The notes: generated by a model from the sequence alone, not told the origin. A DNA stretch of 64,000 nucleotides from Serripes groenlandicus (GCA_031761405.1 JASEVX010000011.1:28626874-28690873); one strand, 5' to 3'. Positions 48,801-58,530 are shown, counted from the stretch's first letter. A program made the numbers and translations.

Positions 48801-49106
48801 TTTCCCCTAATCTTGACATTTGTTTACATTTCAGAGGAACCGGGTTATTTCTTACTCAAACTATACGATGGTATGGGCTTCAGTTCTCCTGACATGGACA
48901 ACGATAGGCACGCAACTAAACACTGTGCGTTCGACTTTCAGAGCTCTTGGTGGTTCAGATTTTGTTCCTTCCTCACCCCAAACGGAGATTACATTACTCC
49001 GGGAACGATCTCGAATCAAAGTAAAGGCATGGGAGGCATAGTGCACCAAATTTGGAGGAATCTTTACTCTCTAAAAAGCACCAAGTTGATGTTTAGAAGG
49101 TTGTAA
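36576..49106 (+). CDS. Gene B: fibrinogen-related paralogue of gene A, five exons, 331 aa
   Basis: Exons 36,576-36,891, 38,047-38,186, 41,949-42,045, 43,665-43,835 and 48,835-49,106 sum to 996 nt (332 codons with stop). Exon lengths and phases equal those of gene A except for one extra codon in exon 5. The domain plan is the same: signal peptide, PAN/apple-like Cys module, fibrinogen C-terminal domain with DMDND and HCAFDF...SSWWFRFC. All Cys of gene A are kept, so the fold should be intact. The gene is longer (12.5 versus 7.0 kb) only because introns 2, 3 and 4 gained mobile elements. Exon 5 has diverged from gene A at about 21 residues. Presumed role: secreted recognition lectin, ligand unknown. 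Confidence 0.88.
37240..37413 (+). mobile_element. 174-bp TIR element with 5S rRNA-like core, CTAG target site
   Basis: Flanked by CTAG at 37,236-37,239 and 37,414-37,417; gene A has one CTAG at 9,426-9,429 and otherwise matching flanks. Ends are TGTAAC and GTTACA. Inside, AAGTTAAGC (37,340-37,348) and AAGTGCCTGGATGGGTGACC (37,364-37,383) match the box A and box C region of 5S rRNA genes at the same spacing (15 bases between them). About 16 of 20 positions of the second block agree with vertebrate 5S as I know it. Confidence 0.7.
37860..38013. mobile_element. Shortened piggyBac-type MITE in intron 1 of gene B
   Basis: Partner of 10,052-10,278 with an internal deletion. Keeps ACCTCTTTCCGACA, TATTGTGTCAAAAGA, CAAACTCGTCTGTTG and GTGGGAAAAGGTTGA. 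Confidence 0.65.
38047..38186 (+). CDS. Gene B exon 2
   Basis: 140 nt, acceptor CCTTCAG, donor GTATAT. Identical to gene A apart from Thr141 to Ala and silent changes. Confidence 0.85.
38487..38527 (+). mobile_element. SINE stub left by a deletion
   Basis: Only the head CCGTGGCCGAGTTGTTAAAG to GAACCGGGC remains. It then joins sequence matching 11,389 of unit 1, so about 590 bp were lost in gene B. Confidence 0.75.
39010..40880. other. Unit-2-specific block in intron 2 of gene B, nature unknown
   Basis: Flanks align with 11,725 and 11,760 of gene A, but about 1.85 kb between has no partner. It is AT-rich and includes one MITE. I found no target duplication or terminal repeats, so it could equally be a deletion in unit 1. 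Confidence 0.55.
40655..40803. mobile_element. Partial piggyBac-type MITE
   Basis: TTAACCCTGTCCCACATACA at 40,651, ATAGACGACTTTGAAAACAC, ending near GTATATGGGAAAATG; the right TTAA is lost. Confidence 0.6.
41165..41388. mobile_element. piggyBac-type MITE in intron 2, absent from gene A
   Basis: Left end ACCTCTTTCCCACATACA; centre AAATTGCTCGTTTTGAGCAA, itself a hairpin; right end GAGAAAGGG then TTAA (41,389-41,392). Gene A at about 12,014 reads straight through (GTACTTTATTATAAAC). Confidence 0.8.
41949..42045 (+). CDS. Gene B exon 3
   Basis: 97 nt, acceptor TTTTAAAG, donor GTATGT. Encodes VFQYRFNGMVSFDRPREEF, then VHGFGSPYTEYWLG. Confidence 0.85.
42318..42570 (+). mobile_element. tRNA-headed SINE in intron 3 of gene B
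   Basis: CGTAGTGTTAGCGCGTCC and GCTTCGATTCCCGG head, long body, CGCCGTGATATAACTGAAA module. Fuller than its partner at 12,950. Confidence 0.78.
42886..42987 (+). repeat. 51-bp direct tandem repeat, two units
   Basis: TTCAAACGTC-ATGAAACA, GAAGCTTGATAAAGCT and TAGCATGAATAA are repeated at a 51-bp period (17 codons). It overlaps the start of an open frame (42,929-43,240, 103 codons) of unknown nature. Confidence 0.85.
42929..43240 (+). other. Open frame of unknown nature in the unit-2-specific block
   Basis: 103 codons starting MNNSNVNETPKLDKAPS, then a less repetitive part ending VIRLLALYNNLITALN. I recognise no family. It is absent from unit 1, sits in an intron on the sense strand, and has no other support. 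It may be mobile-element debris. Confidence 0.25.
43610..43664 (+). repeat. Duplicated splice-acceptor region before exon 4 of gene B
   Basis: ATAACACATCGTTAATTGTAG occurs twice in a row (about 43,614-43,635 and 43,643-43,664), so there are two TTGTAG|GT acceptors 29 bp apart. Only the second gives the conserved phase and LESIHRL. Gene A carries a similar but less exact doubling (13,490-13,536). Confidence 0.8.
43665..43835 (+). CDS. Gene B exon 4
   Basis: 171 nt, acceptor AATTGTAG, donor GTAAAA. Differs from gene A at Thr to Lys (IYKLRV) and Ser to Thr (YNDTT). Confidence 0.85.
44230..44345 (-). repeat. tRNA-like SINE head in intron 4 of gene B
   Basis: Minus strand: GTGGTGCAGAGGTAGAGCGT, CGGACTATTGAACC, GGGTTCGAGTCCC. 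Boxes A and B are both good. Confidence 0.68.
45031..45226. mobile_element. piggyBac-type MITE in intron 4, absent from gene A
   Basis: TTAA at 45,027-45,030, then CCATTTCCCTGA; inner GCAGCAGATGGC and CGTCTGCTGCAGAATTG. The right TTAA is lost. Gene A reads through at about 15,120. Confidence 0.7.
45327..48209 (+). mobile_element. 2.9-kb Helitron/Helentron-like tandem-repeat element
   Basis: 5' end: hairpin GCTCACC-TGCAC / GTGCA-GGTGAGC (45,328-45,357). Then a CGTC-rich microsatellite (45,371-45,408), about ten units of 163-169 bp with AAACATGGCCGCCAG (45,430-47,080), and about five units of a second type with TAGTGGACCTCTACCAAG (47,090-48,000). It ends in the hairpin GGACC-ATCAT-GGTCC (48,190-48,204) followed by TCTTG and T's. 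Gene A has the uninterrupted T-run at 15,201-15,205. No transposase is encoded, so it is non-autonomous. The plan resembles Helentron-associated elements of bivalves; assignment is inference. Confidence 0.82.
48455..48676. mobile_element. Long-TIR MITE near the end of intron 4
   Basis: CTGCGTAATGTATCGACCAG on the left; GATCCGGGTCGATACTTTAC, then GCAGAGTCCACAATGTTG on the right. Ends 160 bp before exon 5; gene A lacks it. Confidence 0.78.
48835..49106 (+). CDS. Gene B exon 5
   Basis: 272 nt, acceptor TTTACATTTCAG. Encodes EEPGYFLLKLYDGMGFSSP (one residue longer than gene A), DMDNDRH, KHCAFDF, SSWWFRFC and YSLKSTKLMFRRL. Confidence 0.87.
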
Positions 49107-50159
49107 TTAATTTCCGGATAGCTAAACCGGGTTAAGTTTGTTATTGTGTGGTTTGTTGCAGAATGCGTCTGAACGTGCAAAATGGTTAAATGATGTCAAA
49201 GCGAAAAGTAAGTAAGCCCTCAAATTGAAATATACGGCTCTATACCGTTCCAGAGGTCCAGATAAGGAGGGATTTTCAGCTCTCTTCCCCACAATATCTC
49301 TCTTATTATCCAACCAAACCCTATGTTGTAGGTACTCAAAAGAATCGTCTCATTTAGATGATTCTTTTGAGTACCCACAACATATAGTTAGCGGATAAAA
49401 TGTGGATTTTAGAACAAGCAAAACGCTCTTTATCTAGAGCTCTGCCAGTCGCAAATTCCTCAAACGCTCCATTATGTTTCAATCGAAATTTGACAATAAT
49501 TATATCTGAGCTGCGTCTTGAAAGTAAATGGTCTAAATGACTCTCTAAATTGGCATCATGTATAGTTACAATGGCGTTCAATCAGTGGGGCTACATTACT
49601 AGTTTTTTTGTAAGAATATGAACAAAATATGAGTCGTTCCACGAGAAAACCAAAAAGGTGGACTCTGCGTAAAGTATCGACTCGGGAGAGCCTTAGCATG
49701 CCGTAAGGCATGCCGCGCAGGCTAACCCGAACAGATACTTTTCGCCTCCTGTGGATTTTCTGTTTCAGGATTCATTACTCTATACCTCTATCCCTTGAGA
49801 CTGATCTGAGTCGATATATTACGCAGAGTCCATACTGTTGGTTTTCTCGTGGAACAGCTTATATATATATATAACATATTGGCGGACGGCGAAGACCCTG
49901 GTGAGGCGGAAACATTGCACGGGCTCATGAGTCTTCACTGTACGCAGATGTAATGAATCCCAAATCGCGAGACGCCAATGTAGCATAATAACAAGACAAA
50001 CATCGATACTGGATCCATAAAGTAAATTAATACAGTGTGTAGCATGGAGAGCCGGCATGCTGGAATGAGTGAAACACCCAAGTATATATACTGCTTGGTA
50101 GCAACTTACATCACAGTGTACATAAGTAGTTTTGACAGTTTATCTAGTCATGCCCTGGT
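49107..50159. other. 3' flank of gene B
   Basis: Collinear with the gene A flank, plus extra sequence at 49,210-49,620 absent from unit 1, and a complete long-TIR MITE at 49,632. No gene seen. Confidence 0.5.
49632..49859. mobile_element. Complete long-TIR MITE
   Basis: Arms: GTCGTTCCACGAGAAAACCA with CTCTGCGTAAAGTATCGACT on the left, AGTCGATATATTACGCAGAG with TTGGTTTTCTCGTGGAAC on the right. Best example of the family here; TIRs of about 60 bp. Confidence 0.85.
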
Positions 50160-50214
50160 GTAAATAGCCCTGTCATACAAAATGATGTCTACATGGGAAT
50201 AAGCCCTGTCATAC
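50160..50214. repeat. 1.5-unit remnant of the 36-bp minisatellite
   Basis: Same flanks as 16,368-17,787: preceded by the shared CATG-CCTGGTGTAAATAGCC sequence and followed by the same SINE. The array is either unexpanded or collapsed. Confidence 0.9.
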
Positions 50215-50242
50215 GATTTTCCCCCGTTTATTTCTAACTATA

Positions 50243-50463
50243 ACCGGATCAGTAGCGTAGTGGTAGAGTGTCCGACTCGGATCAGCAGGTCGCATGTTCG
50301 ATCCCCGGTCGTGTCATACCAAATGCTTTATAAATGGAAGTAATGACTTTATCCACCTTTGAATCTCAGACTTAGGGGTTAGCATTACTTACGACTGACT
50401 TGTTGGTATCAGGATACATGGACTACTATCACTGGTTACACTTACATAGGAAACGCCGTCCAT
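50243..50463 (+). mobile_element. tRNA-headed SINE, 5' part (3' part at 51,053-51,085)
   Basis: Same SINE as 17,815-18,072. It is split by the foldback element at 50,464-51,052; the (CAAA)n tail resumes after it. Confidence 0.8.
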
Positions 50464-51052
50464 TATGGAACGCCTCATCTGTCTTATAATGACGATTAGT
50501 ATTATAGTGTGCACCCTTTATTATGTTGTGTACATTCTTTATTATGTCATGTACATACTTATTAGACTATGGAACGCCTCAACTGTCTTGTAATGACCAT
50601 TATAATTCTATTCTATTTTGTGTACATATTTATTTATGTTGTGTACATACTTTATTATGCTGTGTACATCCTTTATTATGATAAGTACATATTTTAATAT
50701 GGTATGTGCATTTTTTTTTTTTTTTTTTGTATTTCTTATTATTTTTATATAGCTTGTCTAGTATGCTAAGTGCACTCATTGTTATGTTCTGTGAGAGTTG
50801 TGTTGAATTATGTGCATTCTCTGTTATGTTGTGTACGTTCTATATTCTGTTACGTAGATTACTTATTCATTGATAATAATAATAATAATAAAGTATGTGC
50901 ATAACATAATAAAGTATGTACATGACATAATAAAGTATGTACACAACATAATCAAGTATGTACACAACATAATAAAGTATGTACACAGCATAATTAAGGC
51001 TGAATACAATAGAATAATAATTGTCATTATAAGACAGTCGATGCGTTCCATA
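50464..51052. mobile_element. Foldback element with internal 21-bp tandem repeats, unit 2 only
   Basis: Terminal arms read TATGGAACGC then CTGTCTTATAATGAC, inverted at the right end (51,020-51,052). An extra direct copy of the arm sits at 50,571. Inside are repeats of about 21 bp with TATGTTGTGTACATACTTTA, inverted in the right half. Unit 1 at about 18,015 is uninterrupted (GCCGTCAATGC). Confidence 0.85.
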
Positions 51053-51823
51053 GTCAATGCTTTGTTTTAAAGCGGTGTAAACAAACAAACACGTCGCTGT
51101 TCATAATATTTTTCTTTCCATCCTTTTCATGTGCGTATGTGTGTATGTGAGTGTGTAATGAACGAAGAACGACTTGTTTCATTAGGCTGTAACTTTTATA
51201 AGACGAATACCATTTGGTTTTCGTGTGCCAAGTTTACTCAAATAGCAGATGTAACTAGAGAAGAAAACTATATGTTTATAAATGTCAGTGCATTTTTTAA
51301 TACGTTTTAAGTTTGCTCATCAAAGCCACTCAGGCATTTTTTGACATAGTTAACTCTTTCGCAATTTTGAGGTTTTTGCAAACAATGCAGATTCAGGCGA
51401 GTCAGCTCGTAACGAGCTGTCTCACATGAAATCAGCATTGTTTGCCTTTTATTTATAAAAATATTCCAAAAGTCTTATTACAATAGAAATGGAAACGCCC
51501 GATTTTGAACATGGAAGAGTCTACTTTAAACAATTCGGCGCTGAAAGAGTTAATACAAAAGAGTTTAGGATATATGTATGTTGTAAGTTTGGCATAATTT
51601 CTCTTTTTCCTGAATAAAAAATATATATATCATTAACCATGATTTGTGTTGTTTGTACACATTAATCAATTAATTAATCGTATAGTTGATAAATGTATTG
51701 TTCGTTCTTCCTCGTATACGTACTTATAATAACGGATTACAGCTTATTGCTTATTCATGACTTTGTTAGTATATGTATATACTTATTTTTAACACGTGTG
51801 GCCAAAACATATGTATACGGAGT
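51053..51823. other. Intergenic sequence shared with unit 1
   Basis: Collinear with 18,025-18,710. It carries an extra stretch around 51,355-51,550 with an inverted pair (TTTGCAAACAATGCAGATTC / ATGAAATCAGCATTGTTTGC). No gene seen. Confidence 0.5.
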
Positions 51824-52115
51824 TTGATTGATTGATTGGGGCTTAACGCCGTTTTCAACAATTTTTCAGTCATATCACGGCGACTAGTTTACCTACTCAT
51901 GCGTTTCCTGGTTTCCCCACACCAGTACACCACACAACATACTTTCCAAGCAACTTGCTACTTTTCTAAACAGCCCATTGGTGAAAGAAGAATGACGCAG
52001 GTCACTGTGAATTTTGTCAAACGTCGAAAAGACTGTTGGCCGAGCTGGGGTTTGAACTCACAACCCCTGGATTCATAGCTCGCGTCGCGTCGCTACCGAC
52101 TGAGCTACCGACTGA
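51824..52115 (-). mobile_element. tRNA-headed SINE, unit 2 only, with target duplication
   Basis: Minus strand: head GTCGGTAGCTCAGTCGGTAG with GTGAGTTCAAACCCC, shared module GCCGTGATATGACTGAAA, (TCAA)n tail. Flanks GTATACGGAG (51,813-51,822) and GTGTACGGGG (52,116-52,125) match at 8 of 10. Unit 1 has one copy of this site near 18,713. Confidence 0.87.
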
Positions 52116-52149
52116 GTGTACGGGGAATACACTTATACTGCCTTGTTAT

Positions 52150-52232
52150 AGAGCTAGCTTTTGTCGCGACGTCGTAAAGCTTTCGCCTTCGGATCAAAAG
52201 GTCGACGGTTCGAATCCAGGTCAGCTCGGATC
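52150..52232 (+). repeat. tRNA-Arg-like relic, unit 2 copy
   Basis: GAGCTAG at the start can pair partly with AGCTC at the end. CGCCTTCGGATCAAAAGG and GGTTCGAATCC are recognisable, but stems contain mismatches. Confidence 0.6.
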
Positions 52233-52544
52233 TTGACCGATGTGTAGTTGATTGTTTCTGAATATACGGAGAAAACGTAGATATACTAGTTTCAGAGAAA
52301 TTAAATATCGACAATCCGTGACATTCGTGCTTGAGGCGATTAGATCATTAAGGACGGCGTACATCAATATATCAGTGATATCACGGCGTTTCTTATTTAT
52401 ACGACCAGTAATAACGGAATTATCTTGACACCGATATGTTAGTCATACGGCTATCTCAGTATCCTGAGCGGCAATTAGGGAAGCAATAACTGCTGTTTTT
52501 AGTTCGTCTGTTTTTAGGAGAAAACAATTCGAGTTACTGTGATA

Positions 52545-53117
52545 CCATTGAGGGCGTCGACGTCGTCTGCGTCGACGTCGTCTGCGTCGTCGTCGTTTTC
52601 AAAAGACTTTAACCTTACCTCATTACTTAAAACCAATTGGACATATTCAAATGAAACTTGATACACATATTCCTAGATACAACACGCATGTCTATACCAA
52701 GTCACATAACTATTACTTTAATAATCATTATGTTATGCCCCTTTTTGGACTTCGAAATTCATTCAAAAAGTTTGACTTTGTTCATAACTCAAAAACCGTT
52801 CAAAATTCTCTGAAGAAACTTGGTACATAAGTTGCTATGTGCAATACGCATGTCTATACCAAGTCACATTACTCTGGCTTTAATAACTTGTCAGTTATGC
52901 GCCTTTTTTGGACTTAAATATTCTTACAAAAAGTTTAATTTTGCACATGAACCTTTCAACATTTTCGAATGAAACTTAGTACATATGTTTCTAGAAACAA
53001 TACGCATGTTTTCACCAAGTCACATATCTCTGGCGTTAATAATTATTCAGTAATGCACCTTTTTCGACTAAGAAAATAAAACAGACGAGCGTTGGCGTTC
53101 GCTCAGCGGCGCTCTTG
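52545..53117 (+). mobile_element. Helitron/Helentron-like tandem-repeat element, unit 2 copy
   Basis: CGTCGACGTCGTCTGCGTCG microsatellite, about three 165-bp units with ACGCATGTCTATACCAAGTC, 3' hairpin GAGCG/CGCTC, then CTCTTG (53,112-53,117) before T's. Here the CTCTTG end is intact and no SINE interrupts it. Confidence 0.72.
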
Positions 53118-53247
53118 TTTACACCTGATTTGATCGGTGATCGAACCTTCGTCTCCCCTTTCAGATCCGGACATTCTAACCAAGGTAACACAGACACTTC
53201 ACTAGTGAAGAAGATGATGCAAATCGAGCTGAAAGATGACAAACGGC

Positions 53248-53395
53248 CAGGCTCCGATACAGTAAAACTTACAAATCGTTCTAAGGGCTCAACGTGAGCA
53301 CCAAGTACGAAAGATCGGCTCAGTTCAGTTTGTTTTGATTTTGGAGAATGGTTTAAACCAATCTCAGCGAAACGTACTCAACGCTAAATTGAAAG
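53248..53395. mobile_element. GGCTCCGAAACTATA-type MITE, decayed unit 2 copy
   Basis: CCAGGCTCCGATACAGTAAA, GCTCAACGTGAGCACC and AATCTCAGCGAAACG align with 20,057-20,230, with an internal deletion. Confidence 0.55.
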
Positions 53396-53751
53396 TGGCA
53401 GCCATTTATTTCGCTAGAAATAAAAAATCTCTAAAATATGCAGGGCATACTTCATCTTTTCGATTGAAGGGGCGTAACAATTGGTAAAAATACGATTTAC
53501 TACAAAATGATACAATATCAACACTTTTCTCCGAACAGATTGTTATTGTTGGTTCGTGATAAGTCGGTTTGGTCAATGAAATGTAAATTTAAGCGTCTGT
53601 ATTTCTTAAAACAAAGAAAAATGCTGATATCTAGAGAACACACCATTGGTATTAGTTCTAGTACGATGTATTTAAAGGCTACACAATATTTTCCATGATT
53701 ACATCGCTTGTTTAAACATTAGGAAGGCATAGATTTTCACTAACGTTGGTT

Positions 53752-53862
53752 AGATTGATTATTTGGTTACGTTATATGTCGGTTTTAACAATGTTTAGTC
53801 ATATCACGGCGACCAGTTCATCTCCCTTGTGTTTCCTGGCTTTCCACATACGGCATGCATAA
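53752..53862 (-). mobile_element. SINE 3' fragment
   Basis: Contains GGTTTTAACAATGTTTAGTC, then ATATCACGGCGACCAGTTCA, the minus-strand form of the shared 3' module. No head. Confidence 0.65.
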
Positions 53863-53950
53863 CAAACTCGTTTTAACAAAGACTTATAATGGACGAAAGG
53901 CCGAAGGAATAACCATTTTCGACAACTGTTCAATAAATGATATTTCAAAT

Positions 53951-54037
53951 TCTCTCTCTCTCTCTCTCTCTCTCTCTTCCTCTGTCTGTCTGTCTGTCTG
54001 TCTGTATGTCTGTCTCTCATTCTCTCTCTATCTATAT

Positions 54038-54111
<74 letters not shown>

Positions 54112-54315
54112 AATCTCTTTCTCTATGTGTCTCTTTCTGTCTGTCTCTATATATCTCTCACTCTACCTCTCTATCTCTCGCTGGGCTGTTTTCCCCTTTC
54201 TCTCTCCCTCTCTCTCTCTCTCTCTCCCCCTCTCTCTCTCTCTCTCTCTCGCTCTCTAACTCTCTCTCTCTTTTTTTTCTCTTTCTCTCTCTATCGCTCT
54301 CTTTCTCTTTCTCCC
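53951..54315. repeat. CT-rich microsatellite (CTCT, CTGT, CTTT)
   Basis: About 365 bp of CT with TCTG and CTTT interruptions. Lies in the part of unit 2 that corresponds to the assembly gap of unit 1. Confidence 0.97.
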
Positions 54316-54508
54316 TTTGTACATCTCTGCAAGAAGCGTGCTAACCGCCGACACATGTATTATATATAGCTGTGTGTAAATTCACCCAATAAACTGTACA
54401 GGCATTCTTTAATCTGTTCCACCATCTAACGGCGCGTTGCTAGGTACAAATATGCACTGGCTATACAATCTAATGCCCATTTAATTGACGTGCTATACTA
54501 ATCATTAA

Positions 54509-54737
54509 CCCGTTTCCCATATGCATACTGATTCAGTCTGCGTATCTACGGCAGACGAAACATAGTGACACAAATGGATATTGCTCATGATTAGCAGTTT
54601 CTACTTCTGTCACAATGTCATCAGTTCTAATTAAAACATATAGTTACATTTTACAAATGGAAGTTTCCCATATTCTTGTTTAGATGTTTTCAAAGTCGCC
54701 GACTAAAGACTCGTTACATGTTGTATGGTGTAAAGCG
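54509..54737. mobile_element. piggyBac-type MITE
   Basis: TTAA at 54,505-54,508 and 54,738-54,741. Left CCCGTTTCCC, inner GGCAGACG and TTTTCAAAGTCGCCGAC, right GTGTAAAGCG. Its state in unit 1 is unknown (gap). Confidence 0.75.
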
Positions 54738-55361
54738 TTAATCCATTTTCATAAACAGAAAAAGGGAGAATTTATCCCTTTCTACAGTGAGTGAAACATC
54801 AAAACCCTATTTTGCTAACAAAATGCATATTTGTTTTGATGTGTTACATGTACCCTTTTTCAGAAGATGAAGTTTGAACACATTGTTGAAATGTGAGAAA
54901 ATATACTAATCGACATAAACAAAACAATAAGTACTACAGGATTAAGATATGACATGTTTTGTTTTTTTAAATAAGAACGATTTTCATGTGTCGGGAACCG
55001 GTACAATTCTACAAAGACAGGACAGACATTTTCCATGATTCGGTAATTCTTTAGTCACCTGCTTTAAAACAAGAAGATCTGATTAAAGAAAGTTTAGTAT
55101 CTGACCACATTCTAGAATAGGAGAGAAAAGCATAAATGGATTGTTTGAAGCAGTCTTTAACTTACCCACAATTCGTTTTTCCTTTGTTCTGCTGTTGTGT
55201 CGTCGACATCAGGAAAAGAATGATGGCGTTGTCAACAGTCAACTATTGATGACATTTTTGTGTATACATAGAAGTTGACAAGATGTTTTCAGTATTTGTG
55301 TAGAAGGGAGTAATACGTGCTTAAGTGAAACAGTGTAATTCAGAATTGTAATGATAACTAT

Positions 55362-55894
55362 GAGGATGATAATAACAATAATGATTAATGTATAAATAAA
55401 CATTATGATGATAATAATACAATAGAAATAATAATTATAATGATAATAATAATCATAACAATATTGATTATACTACTACTAATAATAATAATGATAAATA
55501 ATAATAACAAATAATAATGATAATAATAATAACATAATGATAATAATAATAATAGATAATAATGATAATAATTATAATGATAATAATATATAATAATGAT
55601 AATAATACTAATAATGATAATAATAATAAATTATTATAATAATAATAATAATAATAATGATAATAATGATAATAATGATAATAATGATAATAATAATAAT
55701 GATGATAATAATGATAATGATAATTATAATAATAATAAAAAATAATGATGAAAATAATAATAATTATAATAATAATAATAAATAATAATGATAATAATTA
55801 TAATAATAATAATAATAATAATAATAATTAATAATAATAATAATAATAAATAATAATGATAATAATGATAATAATAATAATAATAATAATGATT
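55362..55894. repeat. AAT/AATGAT microsatellite, unit 2 (expanded)
   Basis: About 530 bp of ATA and ATAATG repeats, versus about 150 bp at the same place in unit 1. Confidence 0.95.
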
Positions 55895-56074
55895 ATGAAC
55901 ATTTACTTGAAAACTCGAAACGGAGTGGTGTGCTTGCTTTTAATGAATTATCATAACAATTCAACTCATGGACAGGTCTTTATCTTAACTTCACATGAAG
56001 CGTATATTATTATTAATCAGTGTGATGACTGTGAATTAAATATATTCGTAATTTAGTGTTCTATAGCGCGTTAA

Positions 56075-56268
56075 CCCTTTCCCTCACACAGACGCTTTCT
56101 GACGCATAAGCAGCAGATATTTTTTTTAAAAACGATCAATTTCTCCTTTTGCCACAATGTTTTCACGCATATTTAAGTAATGTAAAATGTACTTGCAGAT
56201 ATTTTCAATAGTTTTGTCAAGAGGTTTTCAAAGTCGTTGAGGAGATATTTTTTGTATGTGGGAAAGGG
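56075..56268. mobile_element. piggyBac-type MITE shared by both units (unit 2 copy)
   Basis: TTAA at 56,071-56,074 and 56,269-56,272. Ends CCCTTTCCCTC and GTGGGAAAGGG are near consensus; partner of 23,046-23,286. Confidence 0.85.
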
Positions 56269-57581
56269 TTAAATCTACGGTTTTAAATATTGACATTTCT
56301 TAAAGTGTATTTCATTGGAATTGTCTTAAATTGGTGGAAATCATAATTAATAAGGCATATTATATATTACATATTCATTAAACATGTTTTAGCATAAATG
56401 GATTACGCAGCTGACTATATATAATACGTGAATTAAGCCTAATTCGATAACTCAACGTAAGTTAAATGAATCCTTTTCGACTTCCAGTTTCCGCGAGAAC
56501 ACAGTACGTTAACAATATTGCACCGTTTTTAGAAAAGGACAAGGTTACACACACTATTTAATAAATATCTGATAACGATATTTTCCACACTACACGTGAC
56601 TATCTTCACCGAAGGTTATAATGTATAAAAGCATGGAAGTGACGATCCGGCAAACCATTTTGATCAATCGACATGAATCAAACCCGACAAGATGTAGCCA
56701 GGTTAGTAAGAATAATTACTTTTAAAATAGGGATGGCAACGGTTACCGATATTACTAATCGGTCACTCGTATAATTTTGTAACCGGTTACTCGGTTAACC
56801 GTATAGATTCATAGAAAAATAAATATTCACTTGCTTCCGGGTTTTGTTATTGTTGTTGTGGATTTAACTCGTATTTCTTGGTTATGTAAAAATCAGACTA
56901 AAACGTTGTTATCGGAACGTTTTCATTCGTGTCAACCAACTGTTTTAATTGTGTGTTTTTAATTTTTAGTCAAACAAATATTCGTTTTTTTAACGAAGTG
57001 ACCGTTATACGATTTATAGCATGTTGAATGAAAGACGTGGATAGCTGCATATCTTTCAACACCAACTCAGGGGAAATGTGTTTAAAACTTAAAACTACTA
57101 TTTAAATCTTCTAATCCTATTGGTAAATAATTTACAAATACAATAATTCGAATTTATCAAATTCATTCCAATGACATTAATAAGTCATTATCATATCATT
57201 CTAGCCTTGTATAAGACATCAAAGTTTATCTTAGCAAATAGATGCATGGTCCTATCAGTGTCTCTTCTTCCCAACGACAAATAAAAGTCACAGTTTTGAA
57301 AATGACTTGGACCGGTGCTCCGGGAAAATAAGCTTAAAGTAATTATGTCATGATCGGAAGAAGTTTTGTCTGTGCTTCAAATGGAAGTTTCTTAAAATAT
57401 TTTATGAATTATTGGCGAACAATTCAGTGCCATATCAGACTGCGTGGCTGCACTTTTTCATCTGGATCCACACTGGTCGAAACATTCAACCGTTTGATTT
57501 TACAGAGCGTCAATCAATTAATAAAACCCTTACCTTCGACGAGGGTTATCAAACCAGGAATTGGAATTCGAACTCTGGTTC

Positions 57582-57690
57582 GGTTATTCCGTTTTCCTTA
57601 TGATTCATAAATGCCATTGTGACTGACGTAACCTGTCTTCGCCAAGGGATTATTAGTCTATGCGTAAAGGTAGCCAGTTGTCCCGGGTAA
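57582..57690 (+). repeat. Direct repeat inside the hAT-like element (first copy)
   Basis: GATTCATAAATGCCATT, TGACTGACGTAACCTGTC and GGTAGCCAGTTGTC recur at 58,418-58,530 with few differences. Confidence 0.85.
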
Positions 57691-58417
57691 ATAATGTGCG
57701 GGAATGTCAAGATAAAGACTTTAGATGAACTGGCCGTCGTCCTATTGGTGACCTGGCCGACATATAGCTGAACGTTTTACTCCAATTTATTATTCCACTG
57801 TTAAACCTCTTTAAGTGATTCACATGATTCTGTTTTACCCGACTCAACTTAATAAGTTTCTTTCTAAATATTATATATCTAAAGATATACGGTCGTCTAA
57901 CAAACAGACAGTTAGTGTTTTCTTTGTTAAAGTATATATCAATTAATGGTAGAAAAACAACAATATAAGGTTACAACTAATGTGTCGAGTAACACAGATA
58001 CCTACGCAGGAGATGTTTGCGACAGGAAACTAGGTAAAGAGTTAACAAACAGACATTTTTTTTTTCTTTATTGCAGTAATTATCAATTCATGGTAGATAG
58101 ACATAATATAATGAGACTACGAATGAGCCACGTTACGTGAAAAGCCACGCATGGTGCGTTTGTGACAAGCAAATAAGTTCATAGTAAAAAAAAAAAAGAC
58201 AAATAGTGTTTTCTTTTTTGTACTAATTACCAATAAGTGAGAGAAAAACACCACAATGTGACGACAAATGAGTCAGGTTTCACAAATGAAGACCCAGATC
58301 AACATATGCTTCGTTCGGCACAGTCAGGTCAGGATCGTTCACGTTTACTCTTTCGTGGTGCAAACATTCCAAAAGCCTTTTGAGATTGGTTACTTTATTG
58401 CATAAAAGTGATTATGG

Positions 58418-58530
58418 TTCGGTTATTTTTTTTCTTGATGATTCATAAATGCCATTATGACTGACGTAACCTGTCTTCGCCAAGGGAGTATTAGTCTATG
58501 CGTTAAGGTAGCCAGTTGTCAATACAATCG
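58418..58530 (+). repeat. Direct repeat inside the hAT-like element (second copy)
   Basis: Second copy of 57,582-57,690. The intervening 0.7 kb contains no recognisable gene. Confidence 0.85.

Larger units (their letters stand above)
43836..48834 (+). other. Gene B intron 4
   Basis: 4,999 bp. Contains a tRNA-like head (44,230-44,345), a piggyBac-type MITE (45,031), the 2.9-kb tandem-repeat element (45,327-48,209) and a long-TIR MITE (48,455-48,676). The remainder is collinear with gene A intron 4. Confidence 0.8.

Noticed and set aside
57350..57610. Two overlapping plus-strand frames in the hAT-like element, considered as transposase
   Set aside because: No DDE, BED or hAT C-terminal dimerisation motif. 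Part of the sequence is a direct repeat with different frames in the second copy.
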